A stretch of 14,435 nucleotides of DNA from an uncultured bacterium. GTDB taxonomy: Bacteria > Bacillota > Clostridia > Oscillospirales > Acutalibacteraceae. The stretch covers positions 1 to 14,435 of the forward strand of contig CAJMRT010000046.1 in NCBI GenBank assembly GCA_905215855.1, written 5' to 3'. The position numbers and the translations under genes were made by a program. The notes beneath the pieces were generated by a model that did no database searches, was not told the origin of the DNA, and saw only the letters and a program-made list of their open reading frames with translations. Of this stretch, positions 7,601 through 14,185 are shown piece after piece; positions within the stretch are counted from its first letter, which is position 1, and every line of letters starts with the position of its first letter.

Positions 7601-10600
7601 CTGTAATAGGCATAGCATGCGATTGTGTCACCCCATTTAGCTTTAGCTTCCATAAAGTTTTCTACATAGAATGTAATGCAGTCAGAATCATTCTTAAGAA
7701 AATATATAGGAGTAATTTCAATCGTGGATGCAGCAGCATAAACATCTTCTTTTACAGTAAAGGTGTATTCGTACACATCGCCTTCATGTGAACTGCCCTC
7801 TTTTTGTGTAAGTACTCCGCCTGTAAAACCGTTGATACTGAATCCCTTAACATAGTAATCACTGCCACTGTGACCTGCAAAGGTTGCATCAGGTTTAATT
7901 TTGGTTGTAACGGTTACTGTTGAGCCATAAGGAACTTTCTTAGCAGTAACGCCCTGAGAATGACCGTCAAAATTACATGAATCAATTGCAGTAATAGTAG
8001 TAGTACCGTCCGGTGAAGTTACTTTAAGTGTAGTATCACCCAAGGCAGATGTTGTCTTACCGTAATAATCCTTTCGAACCGTACCGTCTTTACCAACAAT
8101 ATTTACGGTTGTATCAGAAACACTATCTTTGGTAGCTTTTACCGTATATGTATTAGCAGTCGGGTCGTAGATGATTTTTATATCTCCGATATATTCAGAA
8201 TTTTCACCTACAATGCTCATTTTACCGAATAAATATTTAACCGATCCCACATAATAGTCCGGTTTTTTAGCGTCGACAAGACTTAAGCCTTTAGGATTAT
8301 CTGAATTTACAGCTTTGAGACCTGTATTTGGCTCCATATTAACATAGGAATCATCCTTTGAAAAAGCAAAATACAGTTCTTTATAATGTTTTTCATTAAG
8401 AGTTACTATATATTTTCCGTCTTTTTTATAAACATTGTATTTTCCGTATTCAGTATTTTTATATCCCTGCTGTCCTTCCCAATTTCTTGGGTCGTTCTTG
8501 CTACCATACAAAAAGTACATATCATTCACGATTGTACCTGAATCTTCTACTTTAAAGTTAGCGACTACGGTTGTATCAGCTGTAATCTTAAGAGAAAGTG
8601 AAGGTTCGGTACGAGTTTCTGATTCACCATTAACCTTTACAGTCCAGCCGGAAAGAGCGTAGCCATTGGCTGGTTTTGCAGTGAATGTTACTTCATCGCC
8701 CTCGGTTACTGTTGCAGGGGAAGAACTGATTGGAGTTGTTCCGTTCGTTGCAGAAACAGTACCGAATGTATTGTCACTTGACCTGAATGTTACTGTGTAT
8801 TTTTTTGCCTCACGGAATGTTACACCTGTTACGGTAACATCCTGATCAGGCATTGTAAATGTTGCGGTTTTGCCACTTACGGTTGTTGTAACCTGTGTAT
8901 TGTTAGCACTCACAACAGTTACTGATTCAAGAACTTCGCCAGTTCCAGGAGTTGCAGTAACAGTAACCGTTTCGCCTTTTGCAACCTCTGTCTTATCAAC
9001 AGACGCAATTGACTTTATACTTTCTGCTACAGTAACATTGTATTTTGTGGTATTTTCCTCTACCCAAATACTTGGTACAGCACTATTAGGCTTTACAAAA
9101 TAATGAATTTTGTATGTACCTGCCTTGCTAAAATAGAAGTCCTTACCTGAACCTGAACCTGCGAATGTGTCATACGCTGTACCTGATGAATTACTCTTAA
9201 TGATATCATATTTATTGTCCGGACCATAATATTTGTCCGAACCATTCTCCGACTTAATCAGCTTAAAATACTTACGATTATTTACATTTACATCATCATC
9301 TGTAACAGTAATTATTTTACTATATGAACCGTCTGATTCAGCGGTATCGAATTTTAAGGCTTTATCATAACCTTTCCATCCGCCAATTGCTGACAGATCA
9401 CCTGTAAGTCTGTACTCGGGATCAATAGTGGTAGACTTAAATTTTACATATACATCGGTATTTGCGTTTACTGTTACCTCATAAGACGTATTATTGCCGG
9501 CATCAGTAATTGCTTTTGTGCAGTCAGCATCGCTGTACCAACCCTCTACTGTGTAGCCTTCGTTTGGGTGTGCTGTAAAGGTGACCTTTGTGCCACTATT
9601 TACAGCAGAACCTGTAGTAACTCCATCTGCTGTAAGAGTACCGTTGCCACCATTTACACCATAATTTACGGTGTATGTAACAGAAGTATCCGGAATCTTA
9701 TAAAGCGAAACAGAATAGTTAGCACCACTCGCTTTCATCTTTATGCCATAAGTACCAGGGTTAGCAACTTTTAACGTAACATAATGTTCATCATTATTAG
9801 TTCCATATTTGAACAGTGTGACATTACTTATTAAATCTTCCAAAGTGCCAGTTTGGTTCCTGTAATAAATATTGTCTTTATCATCTTTTACATAAAAACT
9901 ATAGTCACCTGTTTGGTCAAAAGTAACATCAAGAATATATTCATCATTGCCAATCTTCTTAAATACTCCCTTTGAAATATCCGTATTACCACTTCTTACC
10001 ATGAAGTTAAGTGTTGTTGATTCAGGCATAGCCACAGTAGTAGAGCCAGTTACATCAGAATAACCATCCGCTGAAACTGTAACTGTATATGTAGTTGTAG
10101 CCGTAGGATTAACTTGAATTGATGCATAAGAATCAGATGTAATTTTTGTGCCAACTGTAGTACCGCTTGCATCAGTAAAAGTATAAGTTACATCACCAGA
10201 AGAATTCTTATTTTTAAGTGTAGCTGTGAGAGTTGATGCCCCCCCCTCTGTAATTGATGTAGGATTAGCTGTGAGAGTTACACTTTCTGCTACAGGGTCA
10301 GTTGCAGAATAAGTACCCCAGGTATAAGACTTACCATCAGCACTTACAACAACCATATTTTGACCTTCTGAAGGAAGTATATTTTTATCGTTATTTTGAG
10401 TAAACCATTCCTTATTTGTGCCTACATTGTTAATGCTGTATAATCTTGAACTATAATTAGAAAAGTCAATATTTTGGCTTAACTTTACAGAAATTATCTT
10501 GTCGGGTGGCAAAGGATAAAAGTAATCATTGCCTTCAATATAATTGTTTTGAAAAAAGTTTGCCCCTGTAGCGCCAGTATTTGACAAATCAAGATAAAGC

Positions 10601-10749
10601 GTTTCACCTTTAGAAACTATGTGGTTACTATTAGCGCCTATTGCATTAACTGTTGAAACAGTGCCGATAAGCATTGTTGACAGGAGCATCATTACCGCAA
10701 GGATGACGGAAACAGAGCTTCTGCCTAAATGAGAAATTTTTGTTTTCAT
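4609..10749 (-). CDS. Giant secreted multidomain repeat protein (2046 aa)
   Basis: A signal peptide covers about 1-36: MKTKISHLGR, a hydrophobic stretch at 13-31, and a VNA cleavage site. Segments in order: unique N-terminal region (37-150); Ig/PKD-like (155-240); Flg_new/InlB-type repeat with EGWYSDADC (358-438); carbohydrate-binding-like beta segment beginning YRLTGDLSAIGGW (446-565); two further bacterial repeats (568-646 and 650-733); beta-rich region (742-875); a segment at 1024-1064 with W1039, YAYY and YPGQPM that resembles starch-binding CBM26; another InlB-like repeat with FVGWYRL (1428-1434); and Ser/Thr/Tyr/Asn-rich beta modules to the end. No LPXTG, SLH, dockerin, cohesin or catalytic domain is visible, so the attachment mode is unknown. 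The start ATG at 10749 is set by GGAGG (10762-10758) 8 nt upstream; the ATG at 10764 overlaps the SD. It heads an operon with the small peptide and LRR-dockerin genes. A G8 tract interrupts codons 168-171. Confidence 0.85.
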   Translation of the reverse strand: MKTKISHLGRSSVSVILAVMMLLSTMLIGTVSTVNAIGANSNHIVSKGETLYLDLSNTGATGANFFQNNYIEGNDYFYPLPPDKIISVKLSQNIDFSNYSSRLYSINNVGTNKEWFTQNNDKNILPSEGQNMVVVSADGKSYTWGTYSATDPVAESVTLTANPTSITEGGASTLTATLKNKNSSGDVTYTFTDASGTTVGTKITSDSYASIQVNPTATTTYTVTVSADGYSDVTGSTTVAMPESTTLNFMVRSGNTDISKGVFKKIGNDEYILDVTFDQTGDYSFYVKDDKDNIYYRNQTGTLEDLISNVTLFKYGTNNDEHYVTLKVANPGTYGIKMKASGANYSVSLYKIPDTSVTYTVNYGVNGGNGTLTADGVTTGSAVNSGTKVTFTAHPNEGYTVEGWYSDADCTKAITDAGNNTSYEVTVNANTDVYVKFKSTTIDPEYRLTGDLSAIGGWKGYDKALKFDTAESDGSYSKIITVTDDDVNVNNRKYFKLIKSENGSDKYYGPDNKYDIIKSNSSGTAYDTFAGSGSGKDFYFSKAGTYKIHYFVKPNSAVPSIWVEENTTKYNVTVAESIKSIASVDKTEVAKGETVTVTATPGTGEVLESVTVVSANNTQVTTTVSGKTATFTMPDQDVTVTGVTFREAKKYTVTFRSSDNTFGTVSATNGTTPISSSPATVTEGDEVTFTAKPANGYALSGWTVKVNGESETRTEPSLSLKITADTTVVANFKVEDSGTIVNDMYFLYGSKNDPRNWEGQQGYKNTEYGKYNVYKKDGKYIVTLNEKHYKELYFAFSKDDSYVNMEPNTGLKAVNSDNPKGLSLVDAKKPDYYVGSVKYLFGKMSIVGENSEYIGDIKIIYDPTANTYTVKATKDSVSDTTVNIVGKDGTVRKDYYGKTTSALGDTTLKVTSPDGTTTITAIDSCNFDGHSQGVTAKKVPYGSTVTVTTKIKPDATFAGHSGSDYYVKGFSINGFTGGVLTQKEGSSHEGDVYEYTFTVKEDVYAAASTIEITPIYFLKNDSDCITFYVENFMEAKAKWGDTIACYAYYSNGDALGGYPGQPMVNAEGSIYMQIPKHIGDDQSNVVKGITLNNYVWDFVHVSGDDGVRKSKNCQTYDYDDFKYLANMSQVNSSDSVANIKNIVYRFKYHTYNNTSADAGNVPNDTLKATTVDNTKYEVFVDYYDKPTDIFGTVIKNSDNVTVDTVKDQEEYLTIVSDGYVNYYKETKNYLGQYATKWYIYNKLGQKVAALPPSALLYGLTKSSDELQNLVNHGAVPTDFMSDSGASTEVISGYWTSFKSLYTAYAGKYAIINYESAIHSSGRDNADVQPGERCDGRWYYSVDKAKITGDIKIEYADTLDSFTTMTGVNTDTFIEGTATGTNTAAEAYFTAPIVSSSDKPTHVETTSDNSENFKFTVGATSSTTNGYTFVGWYRLIDDTYKAVNDPSELNKITGQVARNANVVLVARYIKTSGGSMTFHHSLYTGENAGGGKATTEIQVVVKSSDGKEYYNSGIIDSTASIDKKTISDIVTGQQDAKITVTLYTTTKNLYNFNGYYSAENTTDITAFKPTSTPIVSGDRKNGLVTKLEYTFSFNEYYKAHEDTLIGENAGTVYYNFYSDITSIKVPYKVQFSYTDRMGEQKYYNKAGYVDPENTSSYTFDENATNGEGVESHSVKVTLTDSFILSLAPYESNFTKNLTWDKPTDSMPFDSSVSKSIASAVVNSTQSDKKIHLGVFLDRDTKKPTSYNNENGHFEFFTRNNSPELPYGSVFYTEKTDGTYEYDITAPKTYKDKSGEELQFMYWAIYSDPECENLVIKAYNSEGHFSYVAYDNCWIVPVYGKSSTPVASVKEVSTSTQFMEVTRNQWTAKTDSAFAGFDADSMNTLDTNKDFIKGNDEDKLYADFVLNFFYNGKQLSVFDPDSSKVQTGIVMQKLKLENDSIGVGYNTDMKYYANKYINDLPAAAEDAKNKILTGKSSIESLTKQINNDRLDNKNRLQYYARFNNTETNANCVYRVYTYIKYVNESNDTVVELGDPIYFTLYDVANATV
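10239..10246 (-). repeat. Homopolymeric G8 tract in the giant protein gene
   Basis: Eight C on the plus strand are eight G on the coding strand, spanning codons for E168-G169-G170-A171. Gain of one G leads to a TAA stop 8 codons later; loss of one G leads to TAA 16 codons later. The frame shown is the intact one. Confidence 0.85.
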
Positions 10750-10946
10750 AATTATTACCTCCATAACCTAATATTTTGGTTTTGGTTAGGTTCGGGGTTG
10801 ACCTTTACCGCCTGACCAACGGTGAAACATAATCGGCAAAGCCACGGGATTTTGCAGTTAATTTACAAAAAACAACGGGAATTCAGCCGAAAATTGTATC
10901 CTTAGCCTGTTTCAGTCAAAATGCGAACACTAACCCATATTCTTTA
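10750..10946 (-). promoter_or_regulatory. Structured 5' leader of the giant protein gene, candidate riboswitch or cis-regulatory RNA
   Basis: The predicted mRNA leader is about 197 nt. A long-range closing helix joins GGUUAG-u-GUUCG (10935-10924) to CGAACCUAACC (10794-10784), 11 bp with one bulge. Inside it, UUGAC (10919-10915) pairs with GUCAA (10802-10798), UGAAAC (10914-10909) with GUUUCA (10828-10823), and UCGGC (10890-10886) with GCCGA (10837-10833). A small CCG/CGG hairpin (10822-10808) leaves a three-way junction. The 3' strand of the closing helix can instead form AACCUAA/UUAGGUU (10792-10786 with 10771-10765), ending 2 nt before the SD. The two states exclude each other, as in riboswitch expression platforms. 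I cannot match it to a known class. Confidence 0.5.
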
Positions 10947-10952
10947 TAGTAG

Positions 10953-10981
10953 ATTATACCATTTTAGATTGATTTTTTCAA
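10953..10981 (-). promoter_or_regulatory. SigA promoter of the giant protein operon
   Basis: A minus-strand -35 TTGAAA (10981-10976), 17-bp spacer and perfect -10 TATAAT (10958-10953) predict a start near 10946, about 197 nt upstream of the ATG. Confidence 0.8.
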
Positions 10982-11000
10982 TTAGGTTGCAATAATTTTA

Positions 11001-11036
11001 TTGTGTTTGTTTAATGTGATAGTTTTGTGTTTGTTT
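11001..11036 (-). repeat. Pair of 12-bp direct repeats upstream of the giant gene promoter
   Basis: TTGTGTTTGTTT occurs identically at 11001-11012 and 11025-11036 (minus strand AAACAAACACAA), separated by 12 bp. They lie at roughly -55 to -90 from the predicted start. The position and spacing suit an activator that binds tandem sites. Binding by any protein is inferred. Confidence 0.5.
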
Positions 11037-11260
11037 TTACATTTAGTTTTGCCGTTTTCACAACAGGGTTTTATGTTATGCACAAGTTACAGTGTGTTTT
11101 TTGTAGATTTTGTCAATATATCGTGCATTTTCATTATTCTTAAAAAGCAATTATTTTGCGGTATATTTCAGGGATGCTGATGTTTTTTTGTTAAAAAATA
11201 AACCCCATATGGGTTTTGGATTAAGAAATAATTCAGCAACAATAAGGATAAATAAACCGC
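11037..11260. other. AT-rich gene-free stretch
   Basis: I see no credible gene, RNA or promoter here. It contains a 10-bp palindrome, CCCATATGGG (11204-11213), and several T or A runs. Together with the leader and repeats it forms the roughly 570-bp gap between the surface locus and the housekeeping block. Confidence 0.6.
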
Positions 11261-11302
11261 AAAAGGCACATAACCGTCACTCTTTTCGGTTATGTGCCTT
11301 TT
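11261..11302 (-). terminator. Strong bidirectional terminator after the obgE-mrnC-yitT operon
   Basis: AAAAGGCACATAACCG (11261-11276) pairs perfectly with CGGTTATGTGCCTTTT (11287-11302), a 16-bp stem with a 10-nt loop. The 3' arm ends in UUUU in both orientations. The plus-strand tail is richer in T, but only minus-strand genes end here. Confidence 0.85.
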
Positions 11303-11322
11303 TGTTTTTGTCGGGCTGTTTT

Positions 11323-11445
11323 TTACAGTCCATTGAGGTTTGCAAGAGTTTTACCGCTCATAAGGTTATCAATAGCAAGCAGTACTCGCTGCCACTTGTA
11401 ATTCTCATATATTCTGTTTTTTCGGGTTACCCCAACTATTGACAT
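11323..11445 (-). CDS. Possible 40-aa small ORF
   Basis: ATG at 11445, 10 nt after the yitT stop, opens a 40-codon frame encoding MSIVGVTRKNRIYENYKWQR followed by about 20 more residues ending NLNGL. AAAAGG lies 4 nt upstream as a weak SD. The stop is 20 nt before the strong terminator, so the frame sits neatly inside the operon's 3' end. The product is basic and soluble, with no cysteine or membrane segment, and I do not recognise it. It could be a true small protein, a remnant of a longer gene, or chance. Confidence 0.35.
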   Translation of the reverse strand: MSIVGVTRKNRIYENYKWQRVLLAIDNLMSGKTLANLNGL

Positions 11446-11455
11446 TGAGCCTTTT

Positions 11456-12349
11456 TCAGTTGTTATCTATTTTGACAAAGCCTCTGCCCTTTATTGCACC
11501 TGCTGTTGTTACAATAATAAAGGCATTTGGGTCAACATTTTTGATTCCCGAAGTTATTTTGTAAACTTCCTGCGGACGGACTGCACACATAATAACCTTT
11601 TTTTCTTTTCCGCTGTATGCGCCCTCGCCGTCAAGATATGTGACACCTCGCTTGAGGTTCTTCATAATGTCCATACTGACCTCTTTGTAGTTGTCTGTTA
11701 CAACAAACATCAATTTGCCGTTGCCTCGTGAAGTACCGTAGCTCACCGCATCAATTACTTTTATGCTGATAAAAATTACAAGCAAAGCATAGAGTACATT
11801 TTCAATGCTGTGATATACAAAAAATACCATTAAAAGAACGAGAATATCGGACACAAGAATTATTGTACCAGTTGAAATGAACGGAAAATGCTTGTGAAGA
11901 TTGAGGGCGATGATGTCTGTTCCGCCCGTTGAACCGCCTCGGTAGAAGATAAGGCCGAGTCCGAGACCGTTCAGAACTCCGCCAAAGCCTGCCGCAAGGA
12001 TTGTGTCACCTGTGTATGCGGGCAAAATCGGCGTAAGAACATCAATCATAACAGACACAAGTGCCGTTGCAACAAGGGTTCTTGTAAGAAAACCCTTTCC
12101 GTTCTCGATAAATCCCCAAATAAACAGCGGAATGTTCATCACAAAAATCATAATACCGATTGGCAACGAGAACATATAGTTGAGCATTGTTGCCACACCG
12201 GTAAGTCCACCGGGCGCAACATTGTTAGGTGATGTAAACATTGCTACCGATATGCCGTAAAGAACTGCTCCGGCGAAAATTACAAGATAATCAAAAAATA
12301 GTGTTCCTGCCTTTGCAAGACAGGAATTCGGTTTTAAATTCGTTTGCAT
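11456..12349 (-). CDS. YitT family membrane protein (DUF161 plus DUF2179)
   Basis: The protein has 297 aa, normal for the family. Residues about 15-210 hold five to six hydrophobic segments, with the family-typical PGGLTG (46-51) and YRGGSTGGTDI (136-146), each near a repeat of the DUF161 unit. The C-terminal soluble domain (about 213-292) matches DUF2179, with KLMFVVTDNY and KKVIMCAV. It is an integral cytoplasmic-membrane protein of unresolved function, often annotated as a putative transporter. The start ATG at 12349 has GGAG 7 nt upstream, and the preceding mrnC stop is 4 nt away, so translation is probably coupled. Third gene of the obgE operon. Confidence 0.9.
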   Translation of the reverse strand: MQTNLKPNSCLAKAGTLFFDYLVIFAGAVLYGISVAMFTSPNNVAPGGLTGVATMLNYMFSLPIGIMIFVMNIPLFIWGFIENGKGFLTRTLVATALVSVMIDVLTPILPAYTGDTILAAGFGGVLNGLGLGLIFYRGGSTGGTDIIALNLHKHFPFISTGTIILVSDILVLLMVFFVYHSIENVLYALLVIFISIKVIDAVSYGTSRGNGKLMFVVTDNYKEVSMDIMKNLKRGVTYLDGEGAYSGKEKKVIMCAVRPQEVYKITSGIKNVDPNAFIIVTTAGAIKGRGFVKIDNN

Positions 12350-12353
12350 AAAA

Positions 12354-12755
12354 TCACTCCCCGAAACGAGTATGTATAATTATTTCAAAAAGCTGATTTA
12401 TTCTGTCAAATTCTTTATTAATCTGCAAGTATCCGAAAAGTGCTTCAAGTCCTGTTGCACTGTGATAATCGGCAACAGAACCGTTTTTTGGAGTACATTT
12501 CGGCGCGGCATTTCTGCCTCGCTTGTAAACGGCAAGCTCCTTTTCGGTCAGTTCAGGCATTAGAATTTTGGCAAACTGAGCCTGACTTTTGCAGTTTACA
12601 AGCGAAACCTTTATTTTATTGAGTTCTCCGACACTGCGATTAGCCTTGCGAACAAGGTATTCACGCACAAGCAGGTCATAGACGCCGTCACCCACAAAGG
12701 CAAGTGTAAGCGGAGAAATTTCATCGGCTAATGAATGAACAGATGTGTTTTCCAT
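12354..12755 (-). CDS. mrnC: Mini-ribonuclease III
   Basis: The protein has 133 aa, the size of Mini-III. It is a single RNase III catalytic domain without the double-stranded RNA-binding domain. The signature GDGVYDLLVREYLV (22-35) carries the metal-binding aspartates, and ATGLEALFGYL near residues 99-109 supplies the second acidic site. The family matures the ends of 23S rRNA in Firmicutes, acting in the cytosol on precursor bound to ribosomal protein L3. The start ATG at 12755 has GGAG 5 nt upstream. It lies 22 nt after obgE and 4 nt before yitT, so it is part of that operon, which also fits a ribosome-maturation theme. Confidence 0.92.
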   Translation of the reverse strand: MENTSVHSLADEISPLTLAFVGDGVYDLLVREYLVRKANRSVGELNKIKVSLVNCKSQAQFAKILMPELTEKELAVYKRGRNAAPKCTPKNGSVADYHSATGLEALFGYLQINKEFDRINQLFEIIIHTRFGE

Positions 12756-12777
12756 ATTAACTCCGTATTATGCAATA

Positions 12778-14049
12778 TCAATCCATAAAGTCAAATTCAA
12801 GCTCATAAATCGAAACAGTGTCGCCGTCGGAACAGCCCTTTTTGCGGAGTGCGTCAATTACACCGCCGTTTATGAGAACTTTCTGGAAATAGTTAAGGCT
12901 TTCGTAATCGTCAAAGTTAATGCCCTTCATGACCTGCAACAACCAGTCAGCCTCAACTGTATAGATTCCGTTTACATTCTTGATTGTGACAGAATGGTCA
13001 TCAAAATCATCAACGGTCACAATCGGGGCAGGCTCTGCCTCATAATGAGTGATTGGCGGAAGCTTTGAAAGCATTTCCTGAATCTTTTTGAGAAGCGGAT
13101 CAACATCATAACGGATTGCCGCCATAATCGGAAAGAAATCATAGCCCTGATCTTCAACAAACTTCTTGAAGTCTGCAATTTGCTCATCGGTTGCCATATC
13201 GCACTTATTGCCTGCAACAACCATCGGACGCTCTGCAAGCTCGGGATTGAACTTTGCAAGCTCATTGTTGATTGTTATGAAATCCTCTTTCGGATCTCTG
13301 CCCTCACTGCCAGAAACATCAACAATGTGAACGAGCATACGGCAACGCTCAACATGGCGGAGGAACTGATGTCCAAGACCTGTACCCTGCCATGCACCCT
13401 CGATAAGTCCGGGAATGTCAGCCATAACAAATGACGAACCCTCGCCCATTGACACAACTCCGAGAACGGGCGTTATCGTTGTGAAGTGATAGTTTGCGAT
13501 TTCAGGCTTTGCCTGTGAAACCACGGAAACAAGGGTGCTTTTTCCGACATTCGGGAAACCTACAAGACCTACATCGGCAAGGAGCTTGAGTTCAAGAACA
13601 ACATCAAACTCTTCACCCGGAAGTCCCGGTTTTGCAAAACGGGGAACCTGACGGACAGGGGTTGCAAAGTGCGGATTGCCCCAACCGCCTTTACCGCCTC
13701 TTGCAACAATGTAGGGTTCATCACCCGAAACATCGGCAAGGATTCTTCCGCTGTTCTCCTCTTTTACAACAGTTCCGACAGGAACACGGATGATGAGGTC
13801 TTCGGCATTTTTACCACGGCATCTGCCGCCCCTGCCGTTTTCACCCTTTTTTGCGGCATATTTTCTTTTGTAGCGGAAATCTGCAAGCGTTGAAAGGTTG
13901 GAATCAGCAACAAAAACAATGTTGCCGCCTCTGCCGCCGTCACCACCGTCGGGACCGCCTGCAGCTACATATTTTTCACGGTGAAACGAAACGGCACCGT
14001 CACCGCCGTCACCGGCTTTTATTTTAATTTTCGCTGTATCTACAAACAT
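12778..14049 (-). CDS. obgE: GTPase Obg, ribosome assembly factor
   Basis: The protein has 423 aa, typical of Firmicute Obg with a C-terminal OCT domain. The glycine-rich Obg fold covers about 1-158 (KAGDGGDGAVSFHREKY at 11-27, GGPDGGDGGRGG at 31-42). The G domain (about 159-335) has Walker A GFPNVGKS (164-171), DIPG (211-214), NKCD (281-284) and a G5-like AA at 310-311. The OCT domain is about 343-420. Obg binds the 50S subunit late in assembly and responds to guanine nucleotides including ppGpp. The start ATG at 14049 is supported by GGAG (14059-14056) 6 nt upstream and by the conserved MFVD start; a TTG at 14079 would add ten atypical residues and has no SD. First gene of the obgE-mrnC-yitT unit, after rpmA and its terminator. 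Confidence 0.97.
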   Translation of the reverse strand: MFVDTAKIKIKAGDGGDGAVSFHREKYVAAGGPDGGDGGRGGNIVFVADSNLSTLADFRYKRKYAAKKGENGRGGRCRGKNAEDLIIRVPVGTVVKEENSGRILADVSGDEPYIVARGGKGGWGNPHFATPVRQVPRFAKPGLPGEEFDVVLELKLLADVGLVGFPNVGKSTLVSVVSQAKPEIANYHFTTITPVLGVVSMGEGSSFVMADIPGLIEGAWQGTGLGHQFLRHVERCRMLVHIVDVSGSEGRDPKEDFITINNELAKFNPELAERPMVVAGNKCDMATDEQIADFKKFVEDQGYDFFPIMAAIRYDVDPLLKKIQEMLSKLPPITHYEAEPAPIVTVDDFDDHSVTIKNVNGIYTVEADWLLQVMKGINFDDYESLNYFQKVLINGGVIDALRKKGCSDGDTVSIYELEFDFMD

Positions 14050-14080
14050 ATTTTTCTCCGTAACAGTTTTGCTGTTCAAA

Positions 14081-14109
14081 ATTATCAGTACAAATGTAAA
14101 GATTTTCAG
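14081..14109 (-). promoter_or_regulatory. Possible promoter of the obgE operon
   Basis: A minus-strand CTGAAA (14109-14104), 17-bp spacer and GATAAT (14086-14081) would start transcription near 14074. The match is moderate, but a promoter is expected here because a terminator follows rpmA. Confidence 0.38.
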
Positions 14110-14140
14110 ACTTGTTTGTTATTAGTATAAACAAAAATGT

Positions 14141-14170
14141 AAAAAATAAGGGCGGATTTAAAATCCACCC
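14141..14170 (-). terminator. Rho-independent terminator of rpmA
   Basis: On the minus strand GGGTGGAT (14170-14163) pairs with ATCCGCCC (14157-14150), with one G-U wobble and a 5-nt loop, followed by UUAUUUUUU. It lies 15 nt after the rpmA stop and separates rpmA from obgE transcriptionally. Confidence 0.85.
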
Positions 14171-14185
14171 TCATAAATTTTGAGA

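Noticed and set aside
5000..9800. Several antisense open frames of 70-115 codons inside the giant gene
   Set aside because: They mirror the Thr/Ser/Val-rich coding strand, have no SD sites and no recognisable domains; they are shadows of the real frame.
10834..10849. Plus-strand CGGCAAAGCCACGGGA resembles part of the c-di-GMP-I (GEMM) riboswitch core
   Set aside because: The preceding conserved hairpin and GACGCAAAGC context do not fit, and no plus-strand gene follows. The promoter and SD point to the minus strand as the transcribed one.
11110..11442. Plus-strand open frame of 110 codons
   Set aside because: It runs through the 16-bp terminator hairpin and antisense to the small ORF, has no SD, and shows no recognisable protein features.
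14047..14079. Upstream TTG start for obgE
   Set aside because: The ATG at 14049 has an SD 6 nt upstream and gives the conserved Obg N-terminus; the TTG at 14079 has no SD.
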